From contig JADKAE010000051.1 in assembly GCA_016715405.1 (NCBI GenBank), positions 31,873 through 95,872 of the forward strand: a stretch of 64,000 nucleotides of DNA, read 5' to 3'. Shown piece after piece: positions 49,929-58,876 of this stretch (position 1 is the stretch's first letter; each line of letters begins with the position of its first letter). Below the pieces are notes generated by a model. It had not been told where the DNA came from. It searched no databases and saw only the letters and a program-made list of their open reading frames with translations. The translations under genes and the position numbers were made by a program. The DNA is from Saprospiraceae bacterium. Lineage in GTDB: Bacteria > Bacteroidota > Bacteroidia > Chitinophagales > Saprospiraceae.

Positions 49929-50212
49929 AGTTGCTAATTCAGTTGTGTTACGCTTATTCATGGGAATTTAACTTGAACATGTAATGTATGATCAATTGAA
50001 TATCAGGTAGATAGTGCCTTTTTGATTGCCCAAGATTGCATTGCTTCTGCAACGACTTGTCGGGAGGGTGATTTCCTAAACAGGGGGATTAACAAATATA
50101 TATAAACAAAGTTAATAAAATAGTTCAATAAAATCAAGGGATAGCGATAACTAGCCTAAAATTTATAGCTGACCAACCTTCGTTTATCTTGCAAATGCAC
50201 ACGGAAGGGAGG

Positions 50213-50443
50213 CTAGGGGAGAGGCGTTTGAAACGAAACGACAACCACGGGCGTGCCCCACATATAGATAGAGAAATCATCATCGGCATCGTCTATTACG
50301 ACTTCTACCTTCTTGCCGTTGTATTTGAGTTGTTCGGGCATCGATACAGGGCGCCATTCTTCACCGTTATCGCCAAGGAGGCCCCAAAAACCGCCGCTTT
50401 GCGGGATATAAGTCACCGTTGCAGTAACTCGTTTTTTCGACAT
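50213..50443 (-). CDS. Small OB-fold-like protein of unknown function (76 aa)
   Basis: The 76-residue frame starts MSKKRVTATVTYIPQSGGFWGLLGDNGEEWRP and continues VSMPEQLKYNGKKVEVVIDDADDD. This resembles a family of short beta-barrel proteins with the theme 'G-x-W-G-hydrophobic-x-G-D-x-G-x-x-Y/W-x-P-hydrophobic-x-L/M-P'. No signal peptide is seen. The gene lies 5 bases after the S24-type regulator on the same strand and is probably in its operon. Function is unknown. Confidence 0.68.
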   Translation of the reverse strand: MSKKRVTATVTYIPQSGGFWGLLGDNGEEWRPVSMPEQLKYNGKKVEVVIDDADDDFSIYMWGTPVVVVSFQTPLP

Positions 50444-50448
50444 GGTTG

Positions 50449-51293
50449 TTAATGTTTGGTTTGACCGTTCACTAAATGCTTGAGGGTTTGTTGCAATTCT
50501 TCTATCAACTTCGATTGCTGCCCAATGGTTTGCGACAATTCTTTGATTTCGCTTTGCAGGTGGTTTTTCAGGTTTTGGGGAGAGGGTAGGAAAGGGCTTA
50601 TCTTGGCCCTAACGTACCAAACCTCGCGTACTTCGTTAATGGGTATGCGATACGTGTCGTAGAAGGAATTGTCGGAGCCCAACTCTACGCAGCGATCTTC
50701 GCGGATACGGTTAAACAGGCGTTTGACCACCACGTCTGCCCGGGTGATCACTACATAGACATAATTATCCTTTAAACCTGTTTCCCAAAGGGTGGGTTCG
50801 AGGAAACTACAGACCACCTTATCGCCCTCAAACAGCGTAGGTTCCATGCTGTCGCCGGCCACATCAAAAGAGCGGTGCGTGCCCACCTTGTATTTGTAGT
50901 CGGGTAGGGTAAAAGAAGGAAGTTCCTGCACAAAAACCGGATTCGACAATTCGCTGACGTAACCCGCCTGGGCAGGAATAGGTACGTGTACGATGCGCTC
51001 ATCATCATCAGCGTTAGTCATAACGGTTAGTACGCGGAAATCTTTGTGGTCTTCTTCGGTAAGGAACATAGGGCCGTCGCCGGTGAGCAAATAGGCGGGG
51101 ATGATCTTGTATTTTTCTCTATGGCTTTTCGGAGCAATTCGATAGTGACATCGCGCCGGCCTTTAAGTATTTCGCTTAAACTTTGAGGTAAGTAGTCGAG
51201 CATGACGGCAAACTGCCTACTGGAACGAACGCGGTTGTCATCACGCAATTTGTCATGGCATTTGATAAACCGCTGTGTTACAACACTGTTCAT
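50449..51293 (-). CDS. HTH/S24 (LexA- or CI-like) transcriptional regulator, frameshifted
   Basis: Repressor-like protein of about 281 residues. The N-terminus (MNSVVTQRFIKCHDKLRDDNRVRSSRQFAVMLDYLPQSLSEILKG) is a helix-turn-helix of the XRE kind. The C-terminal S24 domain has FDVAGDSMEPTLFEGDKVVC, whose serine is the nucleophile position, and VYVVITRADVVVKRL, whose lysine fits the dyad. A terminal coiled coil follows (IKELSQTIGQQSKLIEELQQTL). The frame breaks once near 51115. No Ala-Gly or Cys-Gly cleavage site is obvious to me. A 76-residue gene follows in the same direction. Confidence 0.82.
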
Positions 51294-51314
51294 AGTGGGG
51301 AAGTTTGTCTTAAA

Positions 51315-51322
51315 CAAAGATA
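51315..51322 (-). promoter_or_regulatory. Minus-7 box of the S24 regulator
   Basis: On the minus strand TATCTTTG, 22 bases before the ATG at 51293. A TTTG at 51349-51346 lies 23 bases upstream, slightly beyond the usual spacing. Confidence 0.5.
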
Positions 51323-51392
51323 ACAATGCCCCCGAATAAAACGCCCAAAAGGACAAAGAATTGATCAAAAAAGTGATATTATCATCAGCTCA

Positions 51393-52308
51393 TTATTTTA
51401 CTACTTTGAGCAACAACCTGGAGGGTTTGAAGAGTATGCCGTTAACCAGGTTATCGATTGCTCTCCAGATGACAAATGGAAGGTATTGCAGTAAAATATG
51501 CATATGCAGGCGGCTCAATACTTTGCTGTGAAAAGCGTAAGCATTGGCTTTAAGTCGACGATCGCCGGGTAATAAGTCCAGGAGTTTGCTTTCCGTGAAC
51601 GCATGCAAATGGGCATGCATCGGGGTAGGCCTGTTGCAATGGATACAGAGGGTATACACAATTTTTTCGTTGTAGGGGGTAGTCACGATGAGTGTGCCGC
51701 CCGGCTTGAATACACCCAGCAGGCAACGGATAAACGCCGCTGGATCGGGTACGTGTTCGATGATCTCGGCGGCGATGATACAATCGAAGGTACCTTCGCG
51801 AAAGGGGAGGGCATACACATCTGCCACCACGCCGAAATGTCGGTCGAAAGGGTAGTTTTTGATTGCTTTGACGGGATTGACGGTTGAGATATCCATGGAA
51901 AATACTGCAACGCCCCGCGGGCAATAGTGTTGGGCTACCCAGGCATTGCCGCAGCCTACATCCAGAATTCGTTTTGTAGTGCCTGGGGTTTCTGCCATGA
52001 TGGCTTCGTGCAGGCGCCGGTTTTCATGTCTTTCGGCGGCGCTTTCGGGTATTTCAAAATAATCGAAGGCTTCCGCATCGGTTTGGTAATGAGTCACATA
52101 ATAAAACGAGGTATTGAATTGCTTAAAAGCCTCGGGTTTGGCAAAGCGTTCCTGTGCATTTTGGGGTAATAAAACGGGGACGCCCTCCACGCGGGCGTAG
52201 CTAAAAGCGCCGCTGTGATCGAGGAGCTGGCCTGTGGCCTCGTCAATATGCAGCGGTTGCCCGTTGTCGGGGCTCACGCAGTACATCCAGCAAGGTAAAG
52301 CTCTCCAT
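51393..52308 (-). CDS. SAM-dependent methyltransferase with Trm112-like N-terminus, frameshifted
   Basis: Class I methyltransferase of about 305 residues. The N-terminal 55 residues (LREPDNGQPLHIDEATGQLL, YARVEGVPVLLP) follow the Trm112 zinc-ribbon pattern, but its cysteines are mostly lost. The catalytic fold starts with ILDVGCGNAWVAQHYC, followed by GVFKPGGTLIVTTPY. HVPDPAAFIRCLLGVF is typical of methyltransf_11 proteins. One extra C near 52268 separates ATG 52308 (MESFTLLDVLRE) from the rest. It lies 9 bases downstream of the pseudouridine synthase and is probably cotranscribed with it. Confidence 0.85.
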
Positions 52309-52317
52309 GTTTTTGGT

Positions 52318-53016
52318 TTAGCGTAAATGCAGGAATGGCCGCCATACATGGCTACGGGGAGGGTCGGCGCTAATAGAAATAGGCGTTTTTAGCACGGGAT
52401 GTTCAAACGATAAATTGAGGCAATGCAGGGCAATAGAGCCGTCGTGCAGCGGTTGCGGGAAGCCGTATTTTACATCGCCCACAATAGGGCAATTGATCTT
52501 GGCCAGTTGCACCCTGATCTGATGGGGCCGGCCGGTGAGCGGATGTACGCCCAGCAGGCAACGGCCGTCTATTTCGGCCAGCAGTTCGTAGTCGAGTTCG
52601 CCTAGTTTAGCATCGGCATCGGCACCGCGTCGGCTAAGCTGATCGTAAGCCTTAGCCACGTTTTTGGTCGTATCTTTGGCGATATAGTGTGCCAGATGAC
52701 CGTTGAACGGTTCGGGACGCTGCGCGCATATAGCCCAATACGTTTTTTGTATCTTGCGCTCCTGAAATAAGCGGTTCATTCGCTCGAGGGCTTTGCTGGT
52801 TCGAGCCATGACAACCACTCCGCTCACCGGCCTGTCGATGCGGTGTACTACGCCCAGGAAGACATCGCCGGGTTTGTTGTAGCGCGATTTGATATAGGCT
52901 TTCGCCCAATTGCTGAGCGGCTCGTCGCCCGTTTCATCGCCTTGAACCAGCCATCCCGCCGGCTTGTTTACTGCCAGAAGGTGGTTGTCTTCGTATAAAA
53001 CCTGAATGGCCTCCAT
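52318..53016 (-). CDS. RluA/RluC-type RNA pseudouridine synthase
   Basis: Isomerises uridine in rRNA or tRNA. The catalytic Asp is in VVHRIDRPVSGVVVMARTSKAL. VLYEDNHLLAVNKPAGWLVQGD opens the fold, and LTGRPHQIRVQLAKINCPIVGDVKYG is the conserved C-terminal block. The start MEAIQVLYEDN at 53016 gives 232 residues; an open stretch to 53175 overlaps mqnD and is not family-like. There is no S4 domain. The target site cannot be read from sequence. The start is only 31 bases from the divergent mqnD start. Confidence 0.91.
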   Translation of the reverse strand: MEAIQVLYEDNHLLAVNKPAGWLVQGDETGDEPLSNWAKAYIKSRYNKPGDVFLGVVHRIDRPVSGVVVMARTSKALERMNRLFQERKIQKTYWAICAQRPEPFNGHLAHYIAKDTTKNVAKAYDQLSRRGADADAKLGELDYELLAEIDGRCLLGVHPLTGRPHQIRVQLAKINCPIVGDVKYGFPQPLHDGSIALHCLNLSFEHPVLKTPISISADPPRSHVWRPFLHLR

Positions 53017-53047
53017 AATGTGGTGGTATGAAAAAAAGCGGAAAATT

Positions 53048-53842
53048 ATGAAAATATCATTGGGATTTTCTCCTTGTCCAAATGACACTTTTATTTTTGA
53101 TGCCATGGTGCATGGCAAAATAGACACCGAAGGGCTGTCTTTCGACGTCGTTATGGCTGATGTGGAGGCACTCAATCATTGGGCTTTCGAAGGCCGTCTG
53201 GATGTGACCAAACTCAGTTTTCACGCGTATACTTACCTTACCGACCGGTACAACCTGCTTGAATCGGGCGCGGCTTTGGGCAACAACTGCGGCCCCCTGT
53301 TAATTGCCCGCCAACCCATGCCCGATGAGGCAATCAATAACGCCGTCATTGCCATCCCCGGGCAATATACCACCGCCAATTTTTTACTCAGCCAGGTATA
53401 CCCACAAGCTGTCAACCGGCGAATTATGCTGTTTTCAGCCATTGAGGATGCCGTATTGAGCGGCGAAGTGGATGCAGGTCTGATTATCCATGAAAACAGG
53501 TTTACTTACCAGGACAAAGGCCTCGTCAAACTAGCAGACCTGGGAGAAATATGGGAACAAAACACCGGTATGCCCATCCCCCTGGGAGGTATTGCTGTTA
53601 AAAACCAACTGCCGCCAGATCTGCAAGCGGCCATAGGGCGGGTAATGACGCGTAGCGTAGCCTTTGCAATGGATAACCCCGCAGAGGCACTTCCTTTTGT
53701 ACGTGCACACAGCCAAGAGATGGATGAGGGCGTGATGTACGCCCATATCAACCTCTATGTCAACGAGTTTACGCGTGCACTGGGCGAGCGCGGACGCTCG
53801 GCGGTAGCGCGCATGCGCGCTAAGAGCCCAGGTAGTGCTTAA
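53048..53842 (+). CDS. mqnD: 1,4-dihydroxy-6-naphthoate synthase MqnD (futalosine menaquinone pathway)
   Basis: Converts cyclic dehypoxanthine futalosine to 1,4-dihydroxy-6-naphthoate. The start MKISLGFSPCPNDTFIFDAMVHGKI is diagnostic, followed by DVTKLSFHAYTYL, GNNCGPLLIA, IAIPGQYTTANFLL, AGLIIHENRFTY and GMPIPLGGIAV. This periplasmic-binding-like fold and 264 residues fit MqnD rather than MqnA. The start is 31 bases from the divergent pseudouridine synthase. Its last 23 bases overlap the end of converging rpoD, and the final RAKSPGSA residues are probably fortuitous coding. No other mqn gene is in the window. Confidence 0.92.
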   Translation: MKISLGFSPCPNDTFIFDAMVHGKIDTEGLSFDVVMADVEALNHWAFEGRLDVTKLSFHAYTYLTDRYNLLESGAALGNNCGPLLIARQPMPDEAINNAVIAIPGQYTTANFLLSQVYPQAVNRRIMLFSAIEDAVLSGEVDAGLIIHENRFTYQDKGLVKLADLGEIWEQNTGMPIPLGGIAVKNQLPPDLQAAIGRVMTRSVAFAMDNPAEALPFVRAHSQEMDEGVMYAHINLYVNEFTRALGERGRSAVARMRAKSPGSA

Positions 53843-54689
53843 GCAGCTTGCTGCGATTAGCCGAGCGCATCTTATTGATAGCTTTATCCTTGATTTGGCG
53901 AACGCGCTCGCGGGTAAGCCCGAATTTATCGCCGATATCTTCCAGCGACATGGGGTGCTCAACGCCGATGCCGAAATACAATTTGATCACATCGCATTGG
54001 CGGTCGGTGAGCGTAGAAAGCGAGCGTTCGATTTCGCGGCGCAGCGATTCGATATATTCCAATGCCGTATCGGTTTGGGGGGTGCCGCTGTTTTCAAGCA
54101 CGTCGAGTAGCGAGTTGTCTTCCCCTTCCACAAAGGGGGCGTCCATAGAAACGTGGCGGGCGGCGACGCCGAGCGTGGTTTCCACTTCTTCCGTGGGGAT
54201 TTCGAGCATTTCGGCCAATTCTTCAGGAGAGGGTTCGCGCTCGAATTCCTGTTCCAGTTCCGAAAATGCCTTATTGATTTTATTTAACGAGCCTACCTTG
54301 TTGAGTGGAAGGCGCACGATACGCGATTGTTCGGCCAATGCCTGAAGGATCGACTGGCGAATCCACCACACGGCATAAGAGATAAATTTGAAGCCGCGGG
54401 TTTCGTCGAAGCGCTGGGCGGCTTTGATCAGGCCGAGGTTGCCCTCGTTGATCAGGTCGCTAAGCGAAAGGCCTTGGTTTTGGTATTGTTTGGCCACCGA
54501 AACCACGAAGCGGAGGTTGGCCTTGGTTAGTTTTTCAAGAGCCGCCTGGTCGCCCTGCTTGATGCGTTTGGCGAGTTCTACTTCCTCTTCAGGCGTCAAC
54601 AGATCTACTTTTCCTATTTCCTGCAGATACTTCTCAAGTGACTGGCTTTCCCGATTGGTAATAGATTTTGTAATCTTAAGCTGTCTCAT
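53820..54689 (-). CDS. rpoD: Primary sigma factor RpoD/SigA (Bacteroidota type)
   Basis: Directs RNA polymerase to the TTTG/TAnnTTTG promoters seen in this window. At 289 residues it lacks region 1.1, as is normal in Bacteroidota. Region 1.2 starts SLEKYLQEIGKVDLLTPEEEVELAKRI; region 2 contains NLRFVVSVAKQYQNQGLSLSDLINEGNLGLIKAAQRFDETRGFKFISYAVWWIRQSI. Region 3 has LPLNKVGSLNKI and EPSPEELAEML, and region 4.2 the helix-turn-helix MSLEDIGDKFGLTRERVRQIKDKAI. It converges on mqnD with a 23-base overlap. Confidence 0.96.
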   Translation of the reverse strand: MRQLKITKSITNRESQSLEKYLQEIGKVDLLTPEEEVELAKRIKQGDQAALEKLTKANLRFVVSVAKQYQNQGLSLSDLINEGNLGLIKAAQRFDETRGFKFISYAVWWIRQSILQALAEQSRIVRLPLNKVGSLNKINKAFSELEQEFEREPSPEELAEMLEIPTEEVETTLGVAARHVSMDAPFVEGEDNSLLDVLENSGTPQTDTALEYIESLRREIERSLSTLTDRQCDVIKLYFGIGVEHPMSLEDIGDKFGLTRERVRQIKDKAINKMRSANRSKLLKHYLGS

Positions 54690-54842
54690 CTACTCAGCGC
54701 TTTTATGTTTAATTTCACAATGGATTGCAATCCTTTTTTAGTTGTAGAGATTATGGATATGAACAGGGATAAGCCGATTTGGTCGGCAGGAGTGAATGTC
54801 AAACTGTTTAAGTCGAATTGTGATTGATCACGCCTGGATGTT

Positions 54843-54850
54843 TATATTTG
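54843..54850 (+). promoter_or_regulatory. Minus-7 box, plus strand, START-like gene
   Basis: TATATTTG fits TAnnTTTG but lies about 250 bases before the ATG at 55098, so the leader would be long. No exact minus-33 box. Confidence 0.35.
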
Positions 54851-54862
54851 GGTTTCGGCTCA

Positions 54863-54870
54863 CAAAATTA
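54863..54870 (-). promoter_or_regulatory. Minus-7 box of rpoD
   Basis: On the minus strand TAATTTTG, about 175 bases before the rpoD ATG. The minus-33 position has CTTG in place of TTTG. Confidence 0.45.
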
Positions 54871-55097
54871 GGTCAATTACCTATGCCTGTCAAGTGGGAA
54901 GGCGGTTTATTTACTAACACAAGGTGAAAACACCCTCAAGTAGCTAATAGTTTTCCATCAGAAAAAAAAGTTGTTTGTGTAAGCACAGCGAATTATGTTT
55001 GGATAAATCAATTTTTTATTTTTTATTGCGGCATTGAATTTTTAACGGGCTGATATTAAATTTTTTTTATAGCATGCTCAATTAAGCGCCAAAATGT

Positions 55098-55484
55098 ATG
55101 GGTAGAACAAAACTGAGATTGGAATACCTGTTCAAGGCATCTCCCACTATACTGTATCAGTTTTTTACCACGCCTTCCTGCCTCGTGCGCTGGTTCTGCG
55201 ATGAAGTGGATATTCAAGGCAATTTCTACACCTTTGCCTGGAATGGCTATACCGAAACTGCTGAAATTATTGACGATATCGAAGAAGAAAGAGTGCGGTT
55301 TCGCTGGGCGGAAGCCGAATACGACAACGAATACCTCGAATTTAAGATCACCGAAGCCCCCGTTACCGGCGAAACAATACTGGAAGTAATCGACTTCTGT
55401 GATAGCGACGAACTGGCCGACCAACGCCAGCTTTGGGATACCCAAATTCATCGCCTCCAAAGAGAAACCGGCAGCCAGGATTGA
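55098..55484 (+). CDS. START-like/SRPBCC-domain protein
   Basis: Small cytoplasmic protein of 128 residues with the AHSA1/START-like pattern: RLEYLFKASPTILYQFFTTPSCLVRWFCDEV, then YTFAWNGYTETAEIIDDIEEERVRFRW. The C-terminal helix LADQRQLWDTQIHRLQRETG closes the ligand cavity in this fold. It is acidic overall. The protein is a recognisable Bacteroidota type, but its ligand and role are unknown. Its divergent position next to rpoD may be relevant. Confidence 0.8.
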   Translation: MGRTKLRLEYLFKASPTILYQFFTTPSCLVRWFCDEVDIQGNFYTFAWNGYTETAEIIDDIEEERVRFRWAEAEYDNEYLEFKITEAPVTGETILEVIDFCDSDELADQRQLWDTQIHRLQRETGSQD

Positions 55485-55488
55485 GGGA

Positions 55489-55584
55489 AGGACTTTGCGA
55501 CTATACGACTGTAAGACTGTACGACTATATGATCATTGTTCGTAAAGTCGTAAAGTCCTACAGTCGTAAAGTCTCACAGTCTTA
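55489..55584. repeat. Intergenic word-repeat hairpin, GTACGACT/AAAGTCGT family (copy 2)
   Basis: The left arm of CGACTATA, CGACTGTA and AGACTGTA words (55489-55529) and right arm of CGTAAAGT words with two CAGTC variants (55541-55584) flank an 11-base loop. It starts five bases after one stop and ends in the TAA stop of the converging small membrane protein. Confidence 0.88.
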
Positions 55585-55968
55585 TCCGTAAGCAGTAACC
55601 AGGCCCCATATAATCAGCACTATGCCGCCCAGCGCCAACATACCGGCAATGAGGTCTGTCAGCCCACCAAGCGAAATAATGATCGAAACAAGCGCCAGGA
55701 TAAGCGCAGCACCCAAAAGGATAACGCCGATGCGAAACTTACCGTCATCCCATACTTCTCCTGCTTTGCGTTGTAGTTTTTCCAAACGCTGCTTAACCTT
55801 ATGCCACTTTTTCTGCGCTATCAACGCCTTGCGAGATTGCCCGGCGCCGACGCCCGCAGCAGCCGCCGTTTTTGCCCCCCCGCCGGCCATGCCCGCAAAA
55901 CCATATGCCTCATTACTCGCAGCTGTTAATGCAAAAATCATTGTCAGCATGTAAATAATTGGTTTCAT
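55582..55968 (-). CDS. Small membrane protein of unknown function (128 aa)
   Basis: No family recognised. The protein has a signal peptide (MKPIIYMLTMIFALTAASNEAYG), a glycine/alanine-rich stretch (FAGMAGGGAKTAAAAGVGAG) and a basic amphipathic helix (QKKWHKVKQRLEKLQRKAG). Two C-terminal transmembrane helices follow (IGVILLGAALILALVSIIIS and LIAGMLALGGIVLIIWGLV). Similar signal-plus-two-helix proteins are common in Bacteroidota without known function. Its stop is the last word of a repeat hairpin, and another repeat lies upstream. Confidence 0.75.
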   Translation of the reverse strand: MKPIIYMLTMIFALTAASNEAYGFAGMAGGGAKTAAAAGVGAGQSRKALIAQKKWHKVKQRLEKLQRKAGEVWDDGKFRIGVILLGAALILALVSIIISLGGLTDLIAGMLALGGIVLIIWGLVTAYG

Positions 55969-56004
55969 GGCAATGTGTTATATTTATGGAGATATTTGTT
56001 TAGG

Positions 56005-56120
56005 AGGTTTAGCGATAGGGTTTAGCGATAGGGTTTAGCTGTGTGTTTAGAAAACTAAACCCTATCGCTAAACTGCGCATGCACTAAACTGCGCATGCAC
56101 TAAACCCTAACGCTAAACCT
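56005..56120. repeat. Intergenic word-repeat hairpin, GTTTAG family (copy 3)
   Basis: The left arm has AGGTTTAGCGATAG units (56005-56038, 13-base period). The right arm has CTAAACCCTATCG, then two ACTGCGCATGCACTAA units and CTAAACC. It is the longest element of the family and lies between divergent genes. Confidence 0.88.
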
Positions 56121-56152
56121 GCCGAAGGCAATGACAAATATACCAGAATCGC

Positions 56153-58866
56153 ATGACAATTTACTTCGGATTATCTTTTGAAGAACAAGTCTACCCTCCT
56201 GTATGGAACACGGGTAGCGGCGTCAGCTTTGTGGGGCCCCAGGGCTTGCTCAGATTGCTGGAGTCGCGCCTGGGATTGACTATGCGCGATTCCGACAACG
56301 AACACCTGCGTATAGAGCAATACCGCCAGGCACTGCTTCACTACGCCGAAGATCATGCGGAGGCTTTTTACATCAGTGCTTTTGAAGCCGACGAATTGGC
56401 CACTGCGGAAGACTTGCTGTCGCGTCGCGACGAACTGGTGCTGTCGGGCTGGGATTTTGTTATCAATGATACCACCCCGCCGCGCCTCCGCCAAATGGCA
56501 GCTATCGAACAATTTTTGCATACCGGCAACCTGTCGCTGTCGGCAGGATATGCCGACCGGTTTACTACCGTACTTGAATATATCAATCGCCGCCACTGCA
56601 ATCTTTCGGCCGTTTATTTGTGTGAAATGCCCGCGCAATTACCCGCACATTTCCAGCGATTATTTGAAGAGTTGGCTAAAAGCGGGGTGACTATCAATAA
56701 ACCTGCCGGTGCAGATGGCCAGGCGCCGGCGCATACCGACCTCGGCGTATTCCAGCGCCGGCTTGTCGAACAGTTGCCATCCACTGTGCGCGTGCCGCTG
56801 AAAGCAGATGGTAGCCTGTTGATTTTGCGCGGCCAACGCGAAAGCGACCTGGCGGCTTACGTAGCGCAGCTCATGCGCCGCAACGAATCCTTTCGCCCAC
56901 TCTGCCTCATCGCAGACAAACGGAGAAGCCTCGACGATGCGCTGATACAGGAGGGATTACCCAGTATGGGACTGTTGGCTACTTCGTTGTCGCGGCCCAC
57001 GTTGCAAGTATTGAAACTCGTGCCCGCCTTTTTGTGGCAACCGGTAGACCCTATAAGATCATGGAATTTGTGTCGCTACCGGTAAAACCGCTCGACGAAG
57101 AACTTTCTCACCGCATCGCCGCCCAGATGGCGGCCACTCCCGGTATCAACAGCGATAGCTGGTTTGCAATGATCCGCCGCTATTTTGATGAACTGGAGGA
57201 AAGCGGAAACCGACCCGGGGGGCTTTCTGCCGGCGCCATACGCAAGCAATACGAATTCTGGTTTGAACGCAAGCGTTACGATTTGCACCAGGCCGTGCCC
57301 AAAGCTGAAGCTATTGACATTTTCTATTATCTGGAGCAATGGGCCTGGAAAACCTTTGATGAAGGAGGCGGGAAAAACCAGTCTCTGCTGGCGCTCAACC
57401 TACAAGCCCGGCGAGTACGCGAATTACTGGAAGCGCTTCCCGAAACCGCCCTCACCAACCTGGCGCTGGAACGCATCGTACGTACTATCTACCAGCCGGC
57501 GCCTGCACAATTCAACGCCGTTGAAATCGGCGCCCCCGCCGTCATCCATCAGCCAGGGGCGCTATATGGCGCCTGCGATGAACTCATGTGGTGGAATTTT
57601 CTGCAACTGGAAACCTCCCACTTTTTCTCCCGATGGTACCAACACGAACGAAACTGGCTAGGTCTTTCCGGCATCAGGCTCGTTGAACCCCACGAAGAAA
57701 ATGCGCTGGCCTTGTGGCAACGCAAACAACCCCTGCTGTGGACCAGTAAGCGGGTAGTGCTCGTTATTCCGGAATCGGTAGAAGGGGAACCTGCTCCCCC
57801 GCACCCGCTGTTGGGCGACCTGGAGGCTACTTTTGGCGAGCTTGAACCTATTACACTGCGAATAGGCCCCCAGGCCGCAAATAAGCCCTGGCAGCGGGAT
57901 TTACAACTTCCCGTTTTTACACCCCTGCCACCGCGCCAACTGGGCCGCCCGCAGCCGTTCCTGCGTTTACCCTCCGCCCATCGCCTGGTAGCCCGCGAGG
58001 AAGAAACGTTTACCAGCCTGAATTCCCTGTTGTATTACCCCTACCAGTGGATATTCCGCCACCAGATCAAGCTGGTCAATTCTTCTATTCTAAGCGTCGT
58101 AAAAGATCGCGCCCTGATGGGCAATCTGGCGCACCGCTTTTTTGAACGGCTACTGCTCCAGGATATTTACAACTGGACCCGCCACGATATAGCGCAATGG
58201 GTGGACAAAGAAGCCAACCCGCTCCTGCACAAAGAAGGTGCTGTATTGCTCCTTTACGGTCGCGAACCGGAAAGGGTAGCCTTTATTAACCGCATCAAAT
58301 ACGCCGCCTGGAGCCTGGTCAGCCTGATCGTGCAAAATGGCTGGCGCGTGTCGGCCACCGAACGCCCCCTCGAAGGCGGCATAGCCGGAATACGCCTCAA
58401 CGGACGGGCCGACCTGGTACTCGAAAGAGAAGGCGAAATTGCAGTCGTAGACCTCAAATGGTCGGGCGCCCAGCACCGCCAGCAACTCATCCGCAACGAA
58501 GAAGACCTCCAACTCGTATTATACGCCCGGCTGTTGAGCAATGACGATTCCTGGGCCCATACCGCGTATTTTATTATGGAAAGCGGCAAGCTCATTGCCC
58601 GCAATGAACTGGCCTTCAAAGAAGCCGTTGCAGTGGCGCCACAGGTAGCGCACACAGAAGTCAATCAACGCATCCTGGAACGGCTTGAAGCTACCTATGC
58701 CTGGCGCTTGTCGCAAATCAAAGAGGGGATGGTAGAAGTGCGCTGCGAACAAACCCTGCCACACCTCGAAGACCACTACGGTGAAGCCTTGATGCCCCTG
58801 TTGGAGATGAAAACCGAAGATGCCCGCTATGACGACTATCGAACCCTGATCAACCTGGCCGAGTAA
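56153..58866 (+). CDS. AddB/RecB-like PD-(D/E)XK nuclease, frameshifted
   Basis: Large protein of about 904 residues. The N-terminal 600 residues look like the degenerate helicase region of AddB: no Walker A, but LLILRGQRESDLAAYVAQLMRR and IADKRRSLDDAL resemble its motifs. The C-terminal nuclease has GNLAHRFFERLL, RLNGRADLVLEREGEIAVVDLKW (the D and DxK metal ligands) and DLQLVLYARLL. The four Fe-S cysteines of AddB are not obvious. One missing base near 57046 splits the frame at WQPVDPYKIMEFV. An AddA-type helicase partner is not next to it in this window. Confidence 0.82.
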
Positions 58867-58876
58867 CTGCCAACTA

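Larger units (their letters stand above)
54690..55097. other. Divergent AT-rich region upstream of rpoD
   Basis: A 408-base gene-free region without word repeats. It has a minus-7 box on each strand (54863-54870 minus and 54843-54850 plus) only about 20 bases apart. The 130 bases before the START-like gene are rich in T and A runs. No RNA gene is seen. Confidence 0.55.

Noticed and set aside
53017..53175. Longer N-terminus for the pseudouridine synthase
   Set aside because: The open stretch is the shadow of mqnD on the other strand. The family begins at MEAIQVLYEDN.
54690..55097. A small RNA gene upstream of rpoD
   Set aside because: The region is AT-rich with promoter-like boxes on both strands, but no stable hairpin plus T-run or recognised RNA motif is visible.
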